From contig NC_090704.1 of assembly GCF_040954835.1 (NCBI RefSeq), positions 43,962,979 to 44,026,978 on the forward strand: a stretch of 64,000 bases of DNA, read 5' to 3'. Position numbers and translations under genes: made by a program. How positions within the stretch are numbered: the first letter of the stretch is position 1; every line of letters starts with the position of its first letter. This DNA comes from Lepisosteus oculatus (lineage: Eukaryota; Chordata; Actinopteri; Semionotiformes; Lepisosteidae). The notes beneath the pieces are model-generated. The model saw only the letters and a program-made list of their open reading frames with translations. It was not told where the DNA came from and did no database searches. This document shows, in pieces, positions 43,481-57,555 of this stretch.

Positions 43481-44231
43481 CGGTGTCTTGATCTGGCAGC
43501 TCAGATTTGATGCTTCAATCCTGAATGGTGCCTGGCTTTTGGTTTCTGGGAGTTAGAATACAAAACAAGCCATTTGCTTCAAGCTACCCCTCGCACAGCA
43601 AAGAACACATGGAATAATCTATTCTCACTCCGAAGGCCTTTTAACGTCCGAGACAATGTTGCATTATTGCCGATGGTGTTGCAATGTGTACTCTGCCGGG
43701 CATTTACATAATTTCTGCATCATATTATCCCCTTGCTCTTAGCGTGATCAAATTTCCAAAACCACCAAACAGGAAGATCAGTCTCCCATTCTGTTAAGGA
43801 AGCAGGTGCTGACCAGGATCCAAACTATTGTGTGTGACCAAAAAGGGTTGAGAAACTGCTTGAGAATTCTGCAAGGAGTACATTGTATTGTGGCGTTTTG
43901 ATTGATATGGTTGCAGATATTCCTATGGCTTTCCTCTCGGCTATAAACAGCCTGTTTCTTCTATAATGAGAATGAGCTTATGGTAGCTTTAGGAAACAAA
44001 GGGGCTTAAACAATGCGGCAACAAGCCCTGTTGTTTAAAGGCATTAAGCTCATGGGGAATTCTTCATTGATTTACCCACGCTCCCTGGATCTTTAGCTAC
44101 AAAACAGAATTCAAGTTTGCGGCTTATGGGTCGCTTATGGGACTGGTACATAATCAATACACGCGTCGACCGTGAGTCCTCTCCAGGCCACAGCCTTTGA
44201 AGTTGGGCAAAGTGGACTGATGCTGTCTGAA

Positions 44232-44253
44232 GTGGTGAGCACGTGGTGAGCAC
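44232..44253. repeat. Tandem 11-mer GTGGTGAGCAC x2
   Basis: Two perfect adjacent copies of an 11-base unit, followed by a related CGTTTACGTGG. Confidence 0.8.
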
Positions 44254-44994
44254 GTTTACGTGGCGTTTTTGAGCAGCAGTGCAGGCAGATGGAGAGAAGG
44301 TGCAGCTCCAAACCAAGATCAGGAAATACATGCTGCTTTTCTAGTGGTCCCAGCTTCCTTTTCCTACCATTCATCCCTGATCATCTGTTTCAGCGCTAAA
44401 GAGCTGTCTGCCTCCCGAGGTGAAAAAAAACTGTTAGAGGAGTGGAAAAACAAAACAAAAGATGCACCCCACACACACCTGCAGAGCAGCACAAAATGAG
44501 CTAAATGAGCTTCTTCTTCTGCTGTGTAAAGTCACTCAGCCACTTCATATGCATTTTATGTGAACTCAACGGTAATTTGTATCAGACTGGAGATAAAATG
44601 TAAATTGTGTGTGTGTGAGCTAGTGCCCTCTGCTTTTTAGTAAATGTGACACTCAAACAAGAATAGACAATTCAAGTCCTCAGGGGTGGGAGGGTCCTAT
44701 GGTTTTCACTACAATTCCGCTGTTAATTACTCATTCATAATGAACAAGTTATTTGGAGAAGTTGTCAAATCACTTGTTTAGCTTCGGTCTTAACCAGTTC
44801 TTGATTAAAAACCATTCCTAAATCCAGCAGGAATCCACCCCTCCTGGACTGGAGACAGGCTGCTTTCTATCAGCCCTTGAAACCTGTGCTGTGACCGAAT
44901 ATAACCCTGTTGGCCATGGTTATAAGATGCTATCTGGATTCATTTTCCTTTCTCACCTAGTTCTTGAAAATATGCTGCTCTGTAAAATCTAATG

Positions 44995-45037
44995 CCAAGG
45001 TGTCAATTCAACCTTTTGTTTTGAATTGACACCTTGG
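44995..45037. repeat. Perfect 17-bp inverted repeat, 9-base loop
   Basis: CCAAGGTGTCAATTCAA (44995-45011) and its exact reverse complement (45021-45037) flank CCTTTTGTT. The right arm abuts the 5' break of a truncated SINE. Confidence 0.92.
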
Positions 45038-45330
45038 GGTAGGGGTGTAACCCCGGCATCCTGGCCAAATTTCCCATTGGCCCTTACCAATCATGGCCTC
45101 CTAATAATCCCCATCTATAAACTGGCTTCATTACCCTGCTCTCTTCCCCACTGATTGCTGGTGTGTGGTGAGTGTTCTGGCGCACTATGGCTGCTGTTGC
45201 ATCATCCAGGTGGGGCTGCACACTGGTGGTGGTGGAGGGGAGACCCCATTACCTGTAAAGCGCTTTGAGTGGAGTGTCCAGAAAAGCGCTATATAAGTGT
45301 AAGCAATTATTATTATTATTATTATTATTG
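45030..45330 (+). mobile_element. 5S-type SINE, 5'-truncated copy with (TTA)n tail
   Basis: Begins within the body at GGGTAGGGGTGTAACCCCGG and lacks the 5S head. It carries ATCATGGCCTCCTAATAATC, GGTGGGGCTGCACACTGGTG and ATTACCTGTAAAGCGCTTTG. It ends GCGCTATATAAGTGTAAGC followed by an ATT/TTA run. Confidence 0.85.
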
Positions 45331-46412
45331 ATTTAAAAAAGCTTTGAATTAACAGACTCCTGCATTTGATGCATAAATGCTAATGGCTCCCTTACAAAAT
45401 GACAACGTAAACCAAATGTGACATTTCATGTGCCATTAAAATTAGTGCACATTTAAATTCCTGTTGCGTGTATGATGGTAAGCCAAAGTTTGCATCTGAG
45501 ATCCTACACAGATCATATTCTGATATGTACGATCACATAATCAGACTAATAAAAGCCACTGGAGATGCACAAGACGTGGCGTAGCATGCACTGGCGTTAG
45601 GTGCCTGATGCTCCTCTGTTTCAGTTTTCTTCGATTTTTTGATTTACAAACAATTCAGGCGTTTACTGTAGATGAAACCAAAAGTCAACTTAAGAACACA
45701 TTGAGACCAAACATCACAACAACCTCTGTATAAACCATTTAGACGAGTTCCCACACATCCCGCACCGAAGTGTTAGCCACAGTATTGAAAACCCCAACAT
45801 TTTGACACGCTACACAACAATTCCATACACTTCCAGGGATCTGCACATTCAGCACTGCAGCTAGATGGTCTTCTGCTCCAACACTTCCCAAGTAGTGACT
45901 TGACAGATCTTTTTGCACATTTTATGATATCTTAACTTAATGGTGCCTACATGTCACAAGGCATATTCTAGTGACGTCAGGAAAATTAGATTGTTCCGTG
46001 TACTGCACGCCATTGAATTACCCAGACTGCGCATTATCGTAACACTCGTATTCACGTCCTGAATACTTGAAACATTTAGTGAAGACTCTCCCTACCTCCA
46101 TGACTCGCTGAAGTGCTTGGCGATGTCTGATTTGTGCTCTTGCAGCAGCTTGCTGGCTCACCCCTCAAAATAAAGGAAAGGGAGAAGGAGTTCTAGCCCT
46201 AAACCTAACCAAAAAAGTAGGCTGAAGAGTAGGCTGATAAATTGTATTATGGTAAAAAGTGTCTGTCCAGTAAAGGGTCAGACGAGCAGGCCTGCTTTAC
46301 AAGAGCCAGCAATTTCAAGCATGTCAAGACACCAAAACTGTCAAATCGTTTCCCCTTTTTTAGGGTCAGGTGAGTCAAGCCAATAAATCAACCTCATTCA
46401 AATTAGGTATAA

Positions 46413-46737
46413 TTCATCCATCCATTCTCTAACCTCTTTTGATCCAATCCAGGGTCATAGGGGAGCTGGAGCCTATCCCAGTAGGCAACAGGCACAAGGA
46501 TACACCCTGGACAGGACAACAGTCCATCACAGGTCACACACAGACACAGGCAGGCACATACTTACAGCACGGCCAATCTACCTGCCCACACTGTACGTCT
46601 TTGGACTGTCTAAAGGAACCAGAGGATTCGGAGGAAATATAGGGAGAACACACAAACACCACAGGTGTGGAATTGAACCCTGGGCCCCAGTGCTCCAAGG
46701 CAGGGATGCTTACCAACTGCACCACCGTGCTGTCCTA
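46413..46737 (+). repeat. Dispersed repeat, family A (near full-length)
   Basis: AGGGGAGCTGGAGCCTATCC, GGATACACCCTGGACAGGAC, GTACGTCTTTGGACTGTC, GGAATTGAACCCTGGGCCCC and a terminal TGCACCACCGTGCTGTCC. Aligns in order with the copy at 38157. Confidence 0.8.
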
Positions 46738-46933
46738 GGTTTAATAGTGTTTAATTAAATTTAATTTAATTAGGTTGATATAATCAGACCCTCTCTGCTC
46801 CGCCTTCGAGTTTGAGCAAACAGTTGAACTCAGAAAACGACAAAGGTGCTTAAGAAGGAGGGCTGTACTTTGCTGATTTGACTTTTCCATCTTCGTGTGT
46901 TCTTCTCCTCATAGGAACCACAGGCACAACCGT

Positions 46934-46990
46934 CTCTCTCTCTGTCTCTGTGTGTGTCTGTCTCTGTCTCTCTCTGTCTGTGTGTGTGTT
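46934..46990. repeat. TCTG/TCTC-rich simple repeat
   Basis: Imperfect tandem TCTCTGTCTG units followed by TGTGTGTG. The open frames here are repeat artefacts. Confidence 0.85.
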
Positions 46991-49900
46991 CAAACCTGGC
47001 AAGCTCGAGCGAGCGTCAGGGCCCCAAGCTGATACGTCAGCATGGAGATGCCAAAAAAAGGCCACGTCTCAGACCGCTAAACCTGGCCGCAAATTGCAAT
47101 CTTACACGCAAGTGAAAGGGTTAAAACCGACAAAGGTGATTTTTTTAGATTAGGGAGGGAGTGCGAGTGCAAACAGGAAAAGAAGGCTGCAGAGCGAGAG
47201 GCAGCATGAGCTTGGTATCATTTAAACGTGCGCGCTTTTCCGTCTGTTGAGAGTAGGTGTTGCTGCTTTCTTTCTAAGAAGCTTAGGTCTTCCTTCCTGG
47301 AAGAAGACAGACACAAGACCAAAAAAAAAAGTGGAACGATAAAATCTTGTTACACCCGCGCCAAAAAGAAACAACAACGAAATGGCAGGAGATATTCATC
47401 CAGAACCACCAATTTCAACCAGCATCAAGCGGATGGTTAGATTACACGGCGTAAATGAGCGCAGGAGGACGCGCGGAGCACGTGCACCGACTGCCCCCGG
47501 ATCCGCCTTTATCTCGTCCGCCTTTTGCTGAACTTTTAAATCGCCGATTACCGACTCCATCTCGTTCAGCAGGGCGGTGCTTCGTCACACAACAGTCAGA
47601 TATGCTAAAAACCCCAGCAAAACATATCGTTTCTACCTGCGTACCTAACTAGGAAAAAGCAAGCTCGGACCCTCCATCGTTTACCACGTATAAGAAGAAA
47701 AAAAGAGCTGACAAAGCTCTACACTGATATTACAAGCTTATTAAAGGAAACTTTGTCTGGCGCAGGGTTTTTGGGTTTCCTTCCCAGAATACCACAAAGC
47801 TCACCCCTTGACTGTATCTCAGCATCTTCAACTGCTGACGAAGTTGCCATTTAAGCTCAATTGAAATGTGTAGGTTTGCTGAATTCACCCAGCGGTTCAA
47901 TCGAGATGAAATCAGAACTTCAGTCCACCCACAGCTGCAAATTACAAACCCAGCATTTAAAAGCCGTTTTCCATCAGGTAGGAGGAAAGAGCTTCTGGAA
48001 AACCAGACTGGCGTCAGATAGGTCTGAAATATGTGATTGTCTAGGAGGTCAAAATTTTTATTTCATTTAAGCCTGTTTAAGAGATTGCCGGCAGCTATGA
48101 TTGACAAAGTAAACTTCAAATCTAGTTTAACGTTTTAAATGCAACTTAGAACACTGTGGTAAGTGCAAGACACCTTTTCAAAGCCTTCCAATGTTTCAGA
48201 TTGATTATGCTTTTAAGAATTTAAAGTCTTCATATCCTTTGGCACAAGCTTTATTATCACAAGAACAAGACTGGTTCTTAAAAATCACTAAAAACTTCTG
48301 TTAATAAGCAGTAAGTCACACTGTGAAAATGCAATGAAAAAAAACTATCTTTTCCTGGGCAGGTGGTTAAGATTCTGCAGCAAGTGATATTCAAAACACA
48401 AAAGAGACTGCAGTTAAATCACAAACATAAGTCAAAAGTACCTGAAAAACCTCCAGAAATCATTAGTCAACAACATTTCAGTATTCATGGGCAAGTTTCT
48501 TATAGATGTTAGCTGAAACAAAACCCCTACTTTGCCCTAAAATAAACAAATGAGCTGTTTTTTTTTTACTAAAATTTCCACCAAGTTCTTATTGAAAACA
48601 CAAATGAAAAATGAAATCGTTTTGAAAAGGATGTTTAGAAAAAAAGGACAAGCATGTACATACATACAAGCAAAACAACTTAAACTGTCACTGTAAGTGC
48701 CCAACATTAAAATAGTAACTCCTAATTTTAATAATATACTATGTGGCTACAAAGTGTATTTGAAAGAGACTATTGCAGTTGAGGGAATCCCCCTATGTCT
48801 CAATTACCAGCAATAAGGCTTAAATTACTCATCTGAGCCTCTTCTGTGAAGATCAAGGACAAGGGCAAGAGTCACACCAGGAAGAGTGTAGCTCGTGATA
48901 TTAACCGTGAGCTGATTAAGGCAGAGAGGGTTGGCATCTGGCCTTGTCTGGGTTGAGCCTGCATGTTCTCCCCTGGAGGAGTCTCTTTTTCTCCCACGGT
49001 TCAAAGACACGCTGCCCAGGCTAAATCGCTCTTTGCCATTGCTGTCCATACATGCGTGTGAGTGGACGCATGTGTGTGTACGTGCCCATGGTACAGCCTC
49101 AGCTTGAGTCTCTGCCCTGTGCCTATCAGATTAGGCTTAGCTGACTGCAATGCTCTAAAGACACAATGCAGTCGCAGTTTCAGACACACCACTTTCTGAA
49201 AACAAATGGATGAACAGGCCTGTATGGTTACGAGTTGTGTGTTTCTCATGCCCATAATTGATCACATTCAAGCTGTCAGACCTTTACGGCAACATGTCCT
49301 GTTTCCAGACGTTTACAAGAAATAGCACTATTACTTAGTGAGACGTCCTGCGTCAGACTCAAGGGGCTAGCAGAAATTTGCACATTCTCCTGTCCTTCGC
49401 TGCATGCAAAAGAAAGTGAACTTCATATGCAATTTATCTCTCACCGCTGAATATGAAAATAAAACCAATTACAGAAGCAGGGCGTGGAGTTAAAAAATGA
49501 CTTCTCTCTGTTTAGCATTTATTATTAATCTGTCAGCACAATTGCATCCCACTTGTTCTCTGTATGTTTATTGCTTTTTTCCTATTGTTATTATTATATA
49601 CTAGGTTATTTTTATAATAGAAGTGTCAACATTATACACAAACATGGTAGAAAGACATGGTCAATGAAACTGCTTTGGCTGTAACTAAATAATTTTCAAA
49701 GGGACAAAATATTTACAACATACATTGTAGAAATCCATTTTTAAAGATACAACCGAATAGACAAAAGAGGGTTCTGGGTGTTCTGCAGTCTCTCTGCTCT
49801 GTCAGGAAAATACTGCACTGTCTTTCACCAACATTCATTCTGCAACAACAACTCAGTCCACAAGTAAAAGCTGGTGGTCACAATTTCAAGATGAATTTCA

Positions 49901-50532
49901 CAATGAAAATAAGAAGTTTATGTACTCTGTGGCCAAAATATGCAGAACCTCTACCAGATAAAGGTTCAGAGCTCTGTGAGAATTATTCTGGTCAGTGAAG
50001 ATGATGGATGTGTTTCTCTCCCTGTACTGTCACTAGGAAAGTCCATCAATTTCACTGGGATTTCCTAACATTTTTTCCAGAAAGCATATTCCTATTTTTA
50101 TTATTTAGATTGTTTCACCTACATTTTCAGACCCTGCATCCTAAGTCTTGTGGCCCTTGAAAAGGAATCAATTACAGTTTAATTGGGGTATATTTGAGTG
50201 ATAGAATTACACATATAAAGACTAGGAATAAAGAACTTCCTCTCTGTTGAAGAAGGTATTTGTTAATGTCTCTTTGACAACAAATCCCTTGCCTATCCAG
50301 TCATTTTTCAGATCCTCATTGCTTCACAAAAACATCTCTCAGTTGCTTCTATAATGCGCTTTGACATATATTGCTTCTAGAATTTTCACTTGTACTTCCC
50401 AATTTTATATTATTAGTGTGACAGTCAAAATCATATTGGCAATTCTAAAGAGGAAGTGATCTGGACCATGGAGGAAGCTACATAGGAAGTTGCTTCCTTT
50501 TAGCCAATGAAGTCATCTTGACAATACTCTCC

Positions 50533-50552
50533 ACACACACACGCACACACAA
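50533..50552. repeat. Short (CA)n tract
   Basis: Imperfect run of CA units with a CACACG interruption. Confidence 0.65.
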
Positions 50553-52923
50553 AAACCAGAGCAACAAGGGAAACAAAACACTTGGCCCTTTACGTATGAT
50601 ATGACACACGATAGTCATAGTGATTAACAGAGTTTATCACCATATAACATAGCAAACCACATACCCATTTTTCGTAACAAAACCTTATAGGTTGCTGAAA
50701 CAAAACTGACTCACTTGCTCTCGATTGGTGTAAGCAGGTTTAACAAACAGCTACTAGCAATAAGCAAAACCACGACAGATGAAAGATCAGGAGCAGTGAC
50801 AGATGTTGCTTTACATTTCGAAGACCAAAAGCACAGCAACATCTGCAAGTCAAACACAAGGCAATCTGTCTTTCCTCAGCTTCAGACAATGCTAAATGCA
50901 AGCATCACTGTACATAAAGATGCAAAGATTTTCTTCATCAGAATCCCATTTTAGCATTATCACTGACAGTATCAGAGGCAGCTGGGGAATATTTTCTGAA
51001 GCAACAAAGGTCCTACAGCTCAAGAGTGCTGGTTTTTGTTTTTCTAGTAGTTCCTACTAAAGTTACCCATTGAATAATGAGTGAAAGTCCAATAATGTCA
51101 TCTACTATGGGATAAATCACATTAGAAACAGATTCTGTTACACCTGACTGAGTTCAAATGAGGTTACAATCCATGTATGAGTAAATATACCACAGGAAGT
51201 CTAGATGAATATGGAACGTTAAGGCCACAGCCAAACGCGGTTTCTTATTAAAAATGTAGCATATGGAACATGTATTAAAGTACATCAAATACCTTAAAAA
51301 ACTAAAGTCTTCATCAGGCTGAGAGAAATTTGCAAAGTCTGCTCCACAGCACATCCCATACAGTTAAGGAATCACATGTTATGAATGAAAATAAGGTTTG
51401 TTTTCAAAGACATTAATTATTAAGTGCTCCACAGAAACAACTATTGCTTGGGTACAATTGTCCTGAATACATTTGTATGAAAGCAAAGCTGCTGTTGTAA
51501 GATTCGAAAATTGGATTCTCAACACATCTGATAATTAGTGGAGATACAGCTTCTGCATTCAACCCTATGTTATTTTTTTTCTAAAACACAATTTCTAAAA
51601 CAAAAGGTCACAAGTGATATAGGTCGCTACTGGTTTGACGGTGTCAATGACTATCTGAATTTGCATTTTAGTTTGTTTTTTCATTCTCTTGTTTTTGATG
51701 TGGTAATTGCCAGTTGCACACAAATAAGAGTGATACTACTTTTCACAAAAGGCTGTGAATTCAGAAAGCTTGGAAAACAGCGGAAGACTGAAAACATGTT
51801 TTGTTCACACATGGCAAAGGGACTAGTGCTTGACCTCACCATCAGGACTGTCCTCCAAGGGAAAGCTGCTTCTTTGTACATATAAAGTTGCTAGACTGGA
51901 ATATTTCTTAAGGAGGCTAGTTTGAAAGACAAGTTATAAATTGTTTTAAAACATCTACAACTGGATCATGAGGAAGGAAAGCGAAGCTTCTGGTGTCAGA
52001 GTGACAAAATTCCGTTCTCGTAATACACTGTCAATAAATGTCAGTGCAATAATGTGAACGTGAATTTCAAATGAAGGAGTGTGGAAGTGGGGCGTAGCAA
52101 TTTGATGACAATCCAAATGCCTACAGCACGTCTCTCAACTCCGTACAAACCTCATCCTTGCGAGATACTGGAGGGAGCCAGCCTTGAATTTGTCTTCATT
52201 AATACAGCAAGTCTTCAGGTACACATTGTGCAATAGTTAGAAGCCAATCACAGCACGACAGAATCTGAAAGCTTACCTGCACCCTTCTTATACAGTCCAT
52301 CCCTTTGGCATCAGACAACTCTTTGTTTCAAATGTTCCCCCCGTGAAGTCCAAAGAACTCTGTCATTCATTTGTTAGGGAGATTCAAGCAATGTGCCACA
52401 TCCTTAAATGATGAATTCACTCTGCTCCGACAGAAAAACAGAGCTAATCACACTGAAGGGCTTCTGCACTGTAGACAGGAAATGCATGAAAGGTGCACAA
52501 CAGTGTTGACAAAGGGAGGCTGTCTCTGTCGTAACGAGTGGGAGTGGTTTAGAGTTCACAGCTTCTGCATCACTTGAAGGAACTATGTTATTCTTTGAGA
52601 TCGTTTCTTTTAAAAAACAGCACTTGCTCTCTGGCTGAACAACGCCGAGGGCTTTGCAGTTTCAGTGCTTCGGGCTTTTATTCCCTGATCATCCTGTTGG
52701 TGCTTTGCAGACGTATGTCTAAAAAGAAGGCCAGCGTCTTTGATCTGGCAGGAAAGGGGAGAGACAAGAGATTGTCGTTGTGAAATATTCATTCTGCTAT
52801 CTGACTCACGGACAATAAAAGAATCTTCTTCGTCAGGCAACTTGAGAAACAACAGAATAGGCCGATCTTGGCTGTCAGTGTTCTTTGAACAAGCAAGAAC
52901 AGTAATGGATAGAAATGTATCAC

Positions 52924-53140
52924 GGTTTTCAGAAAGCTTTTGGTAAAGGTCTGCATAAAGGATTCATTCTCAAATCACAGGAGCTACGCATTCAAAGTAA
53001 TGCCCACATGTGGATTGAGAGCTGGTTAATGAATAGAAAATAGAGAGTCCAAATAATGGGGTGAATGTTTACATTGATGTACTGAGTGGTGTACCACTGG
53101 GATCTGTATTAGGACCACTATTCTGCCTAATTTAGATCAG
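52924..53140 (+). pseudogene. Broken non-LTR retrotransposon reverse-transcriptase fragment
   Basis: Translating the plus strand gives FQKAFGKGLHKGFILK, then HMWIESWLMNRK, then SGVPLGSVLGPLF. These follow the order of RT motifs (DFSKAFD-VPH, W-WL--R-Q-V, SGVPQGSVLGP) of LINE-type elements. It is broken by a stop at about 53036, a frameshift near 53060 and a stop at about 53135. Only part of the RT domain remains. Confidence 0.65.
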
Positions 53141-54177
53141 TACACTGATTTCTGTTATACATTTGTAATATTGATCCAAACTCCCAAAACTGCTCCATTA
53201 TTGATCCCTGTGTTATGAATAAGAAAAACAAAGACTCCAAGACTCCTAAATTGTTTATTTGCAGTAGGTGGCCCAAGTCTTTCAATCTCTGCTATCTTAT
53301 CACAGAAGAACAGACCAGAAAACAAAATCCCCTCCCTTGTGGGTATCAGAAACCAAGCAAGGGGACCCCCCACCCACCTCCCCAAGACACATACTGCAGG
53401 TGAACTTGCCATGGTAGAGCCAACCACGAGCCTCTGTGTTAGTGGTAAAGACCCAGTCCAGTGCAATATCCTGGACTCACTAAGCTCCGGCTGTAACACA
53501 GCTTCTGGATCAACACACACTGACAGCTAGCAAGTTGCACAGTCTGTTGCTATCTGCATAGCTCAATGGAGGTACTTTTCACATATTCTTGTATGACAAT
53601 ATTTTTACCTGCCTTTTCATATTAGAGACACAGTATTCAATTGATTAAGTAACCACTGGTGGAGGGAATGCAATAGTTTTACTCTAAATTGTAATTTCTT
53701 GCATACTCATTGATGTACCCTGGCTATCAAAGATTTGAGTGTAAGTATCAGAAGGAGAGCTGACTCTCTCATCCTTTACGGGATACAGACAAGTCTACCC
53801 CCAGGATGAAAAGAAGATGGCACACCATTCTGACACACACAGCAAAATATCACCACCTTGCTTCCCTAAACTTCACTCGTCCCACACAAAAAGGCAGCAT
53901 TGCTGCAACACTGGACTGTATTCATAAAGCGTTTTACGAAAGTTAGATTTTATCTTTATTTTCACTCAAGGCTATGAACATCTGTGTAGGTTACGAATTT
54001 AATAAAAGGATGACTTTCGCATCATTCCAGTGGAAAGCGTAAGGATACTGTACGAGGCGAATGACAGGCAAACACCGGGGTGAAAGACGCGTGAGAGATT
54101 CAAAACAGCTCATTCTTATACACATCAATCATTTTACAGTTTACAGCTTGCTTTTCAGGTCACATTACGGCAGTCTA

Positions 54178-54198
54178 ATATATATATATGTGTGTTTG
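54178..54198. repeat. Short (TA)n(TG)n tract
   Basis: TATATATATATG followed by TGTGTTTG. Confidence 0.7.
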
Positions 54199-54361
54199 TA
54201 TAGTAAATATAACTATACATACACATCGTCCTTCGTACCCTTCTGCGCTAAGTGAAGTTAGATCCTACTCTCTCCCTCATTCTGCCACACACCTGAAGAG
54301 ATCCCACAGGTGAAGTGATTTTTCTTTTTTGTTTCTACTTGTTTCCACGAATGGTGCGCTT

Positions 54362-54700
54362 TGACGCCGTCCTTCGAATGAGACGTAAAACCGGGGTCCT
54401 GACTCTCTGTGGTCATTAAAAATCCCAGGGCGTTTCTCGAAAAGAGTAGGGGTGTAACCCCGGCGTCCTGGCCAAATTTCCCCCTGGCCTTTACCAATCA
54501 TGGCCTCCTAATAATCCCCATCTCTGAACTGGCTTCATTACTCTGCTCTCATGAGCTGATGTGTGGTGAGCGTTCTGGCGCACTATGGCTGCAGTCGCAT
54601 CCTCCAGGTGGGGCTGCACACTGGTGGTGGCTGTAAAACGCTTTGAGTACAGTGTCCAGAAAAGCACTATATAAGTGTAAGGAAGTATTATGATTAATTA
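54362..54700 (+). mobile_element. 5S-type SINE, 5'-truncated copy
   Basis: Begins at GCCGTCCTTCGAATGAGACG, continues with GGTCCTGACTCTCTGTGGTC, ATCATGGCCTCCTAATAATC and GGTGGGGCTGCACACTGGTG. It ends AAAGCACTATATAAGTGTAA. No 5S head. A short internal deletion removes part of the stretch between CACTGGTGGTGG and GTAAA. Confidence 0.85.
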
Positions 54701-57511
54701 ACTTGTATTCACATCAGTTTTTCCCAAATGCGTCGGCAATAGCAACCCCCCTTTAAGCGCTTCGTGAACGTTTTCCACTAGAGGGCAGTGTGGCCAACTA
54801 AACCAACTCTGCTGATGAATACGATGATGACCGTCTTGAGGGAGCAGCCCGATTTAAGCCCCTCCGCAGAATCCGCTGCTGCTGTGTTTTTTGGATCTTG
54901 TTCTCAGCCCAGATGAAGACGTGTGATGGACTGTAGAGCTACATCATTTCCTTACATCCCCTGCAAATCTTTTTTTTTGTCAGGATCATTTACGCCAGTA
55001 TACATTCTATGATCCAATACAACGATTGCCTTTTTTTGTGACATTTAAAAAAAACTACTTCAATAATCGTGTACTTCGTGAGTCATATTCTCCCTGGAGA
55101 GAATATTTCCCTAATTCGCAGCGCCGCAGGAATACACAGCTTCCACGATAACATTTTACAGAATCGCATTCCAAATATCACAGCTCAGACACGCATTTAA
55201 AACTTTTGACTCAACGGGCGCCGCGATCCCCCAAAGATCTGAACAGACGCCGGACAAAGTGGGAGGCGTGATGATGACTAATAAAAGCTGGATTTGCTGT
55301 TCAGTGATTCTTTTAGAGCCTGCTCATCCCCTACTGAATGTCAAGGAATTGGTCATTTCGGACGATAGTGTCGGTAGCCAGGCGTGGTGAAAATACCAGG
55401 AATAAACCTTTAACGCGACAGGAGATGTGTCATCCTGCTCGCGAGGCACCAAGCCTAATCGTTAAATCAATTAACTAAAACAGGCCAAACACTACCAGCT
55501 GTCAGACTCAAGCCATGTGCAGTAATGAGGACTGTCTCAAAAGCCCACGTAGTGCAGTCTGAAAGTATGAATGCGTGCGTAAAATAAACGGCGCCCTTCT
55601 TACTTAATCACCCGTAAACATCTATCTGACTAGCAAGGCAGAACAACTCCGCACAGTTCAAATATCAGAGTAATTATAAAACACCCCAAACTTTCTGAGT
55701 CAGACATATCTGGAACTTCTGAGTACCTTGGACCTGTTGGCTGTTATTATGCTATTTCTCTTTTTAATATACACGAGATCTATACATGAATATTTTGAAC
55801 CCTTGTTTATTCAATTTACAAACTACCGGAGATACAGCTCTAAAACGAATCAAAACCTTAAAGGTGATTTTTTTAAAATCAAAACACATAAAGGAACGCA
55901 TAAGTGCTATGTTGATTAATATTTGAACAATTAAAATGAAATTACTTTTTTTTTTCATTTTGTGAATAGAAGGTTCTATGGGAAGGGTAACCTGAACCAG
56001 TTCTGGGTTAAAGAAAACACGTCTTTTATTACTTTCATAGTTAAAAAAAAAACTCAAACTATTTTTTCAAAGATACGGCTTGCCTAAATTTTGATTAAGT
56101 CTGCAAAAGAGAATGCATCTGCTCATGTCATCGGGGATCTCTCTCAAGTGTGACTCGTAACAGTGTTCGGTTCATGCGGCTGCCGACGGTACTTTGAGCA
56201 CGTTATGAACCTGGTAAACCAGAGACACACATCCCGCGAAATGGACGCTTTAAAACAAAGGGACATTCCTGATTTTTTATACTGTTTCTCAACATCCTGT
56301 CGAATAAACAAGCAGTCTACAGAAAGGACTCTTAATATAACACACATGGTGTTTGGATTCAAAATTGTAAATATTTTTCTCTGAACACTCTCTCCCTTTC
56401 TACAGAACAGACCCATATCTGTCCCCTGGTTACTTTCATCAAAAGAAATGTGTTGTGGTATGGCCAGGGGGAAAGTTTCCTATTTTATCCAAAAAGTCCT
56501 ACAAACTATAAGGATTAAACAATTGGCGATAACCACATTGATATATCTTTTGTTAAATTTGATTCTTACGCCGAAACGGTGTTCTTTTGTCATAATTACA
56601 TTTTCTGAGAGGGACACCTGAACGTGAACACTCGGATGCTTTGTTCCTAACTTTTCACAGTCATGAGTCTATTACAAAATAATTTGACTAGCTTCGACTG
56701 AGACATGACAATATCCCGAATGCCGAATTCGTTTCAGGTTTTCGCTAGTTCAATTTTTTTTAAGCTTTACAAGGCGAACAATAAATCAAGATAAACCACT
56801 GAACAAACTTTCCGGATTCTAAATTCCCCTGAATTACTGACCCCAGATCCCCTAGTTTTTAACATTTAATCTAGTTACTGTATATGCCCTTGACTATCAT
56901 CATGAAATTACTTTTAGTAGAGGTAGTAGCAACAGCAGAAATAGTCGTTGAAGAAGTACTGCTTGTAGATGTGTTGTTTCTAGTGTCAGCTGCAGCGTCA
57001 CTTTGAAAAATAGCTCCTCTCTTTATCCACGAGGTGGCGCCCTCGACACACTGGTGAAAAGAACCGGGCCTTTAAAACAGCAGCAGAGCACAGAACTTAC
57101 AGAGCCACCGGCTCAAAGAAGGGGAGTAGAAACATGTGCCGCTTATCTTGATTTGCGGAAATGCTGCTGTCACTGTCTCAGACGAAGCAATGATACATTC
57201 ATTAGAACTCCGGCCTTTGACTGCATTTCTTTTCTGGATTGTGAGACCTATAGGATTAAAATGAATTAGCAATGTGCGTCAAGTGTTAGAGTTCTGCCAG
57301 TGTACTGCACCCCTGTCCAGTGATACAGCCGAGAGAGGTCATCGACCGGAGAAGTGGTCTGAGTTAGCACGCGTCAAACGTTACGAGTGGGAAATGTAGC
57401 TGACATCCTTATATATTGCAATACAGCAAAATACTCTGGTAAAATGAAATTACAACAGAGTAGGAACTATATCACAGTAGGCTGCAAAGACTATGATGCA
57501 CTATCAAACCT

Positions 57512-57555
57512 CATTATTATTATATTATTATTATTATTAGTAGTAGTAGTAGTAT
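57512..57555. repeat. (ATT)n-(AGT)n triplet repeat
   Basis: ATT/TTA units followed by six or so TAG units. Confidence 0.9.

Larger units (their letters stand above)
43481..52900. other. Intergenic region with repeats
   Basis: No supported gene. Contains a truncated SINE (45030-45330), family A (46413-46737), a TCTG-rich simple repeat (46934-46990) and a mildly GC-rich patch at 47.15-47.6 kb. From 47.7 to 52.9 kb I see only A/T-rich unique sequence and a short CA tract near 50533. Confidence 0.6.

Noticed and set aside
51538..51885. 115-codon plus-strand open frame
   Set aside because: No motif or splice support, in A/T-rich intergenic sequence.
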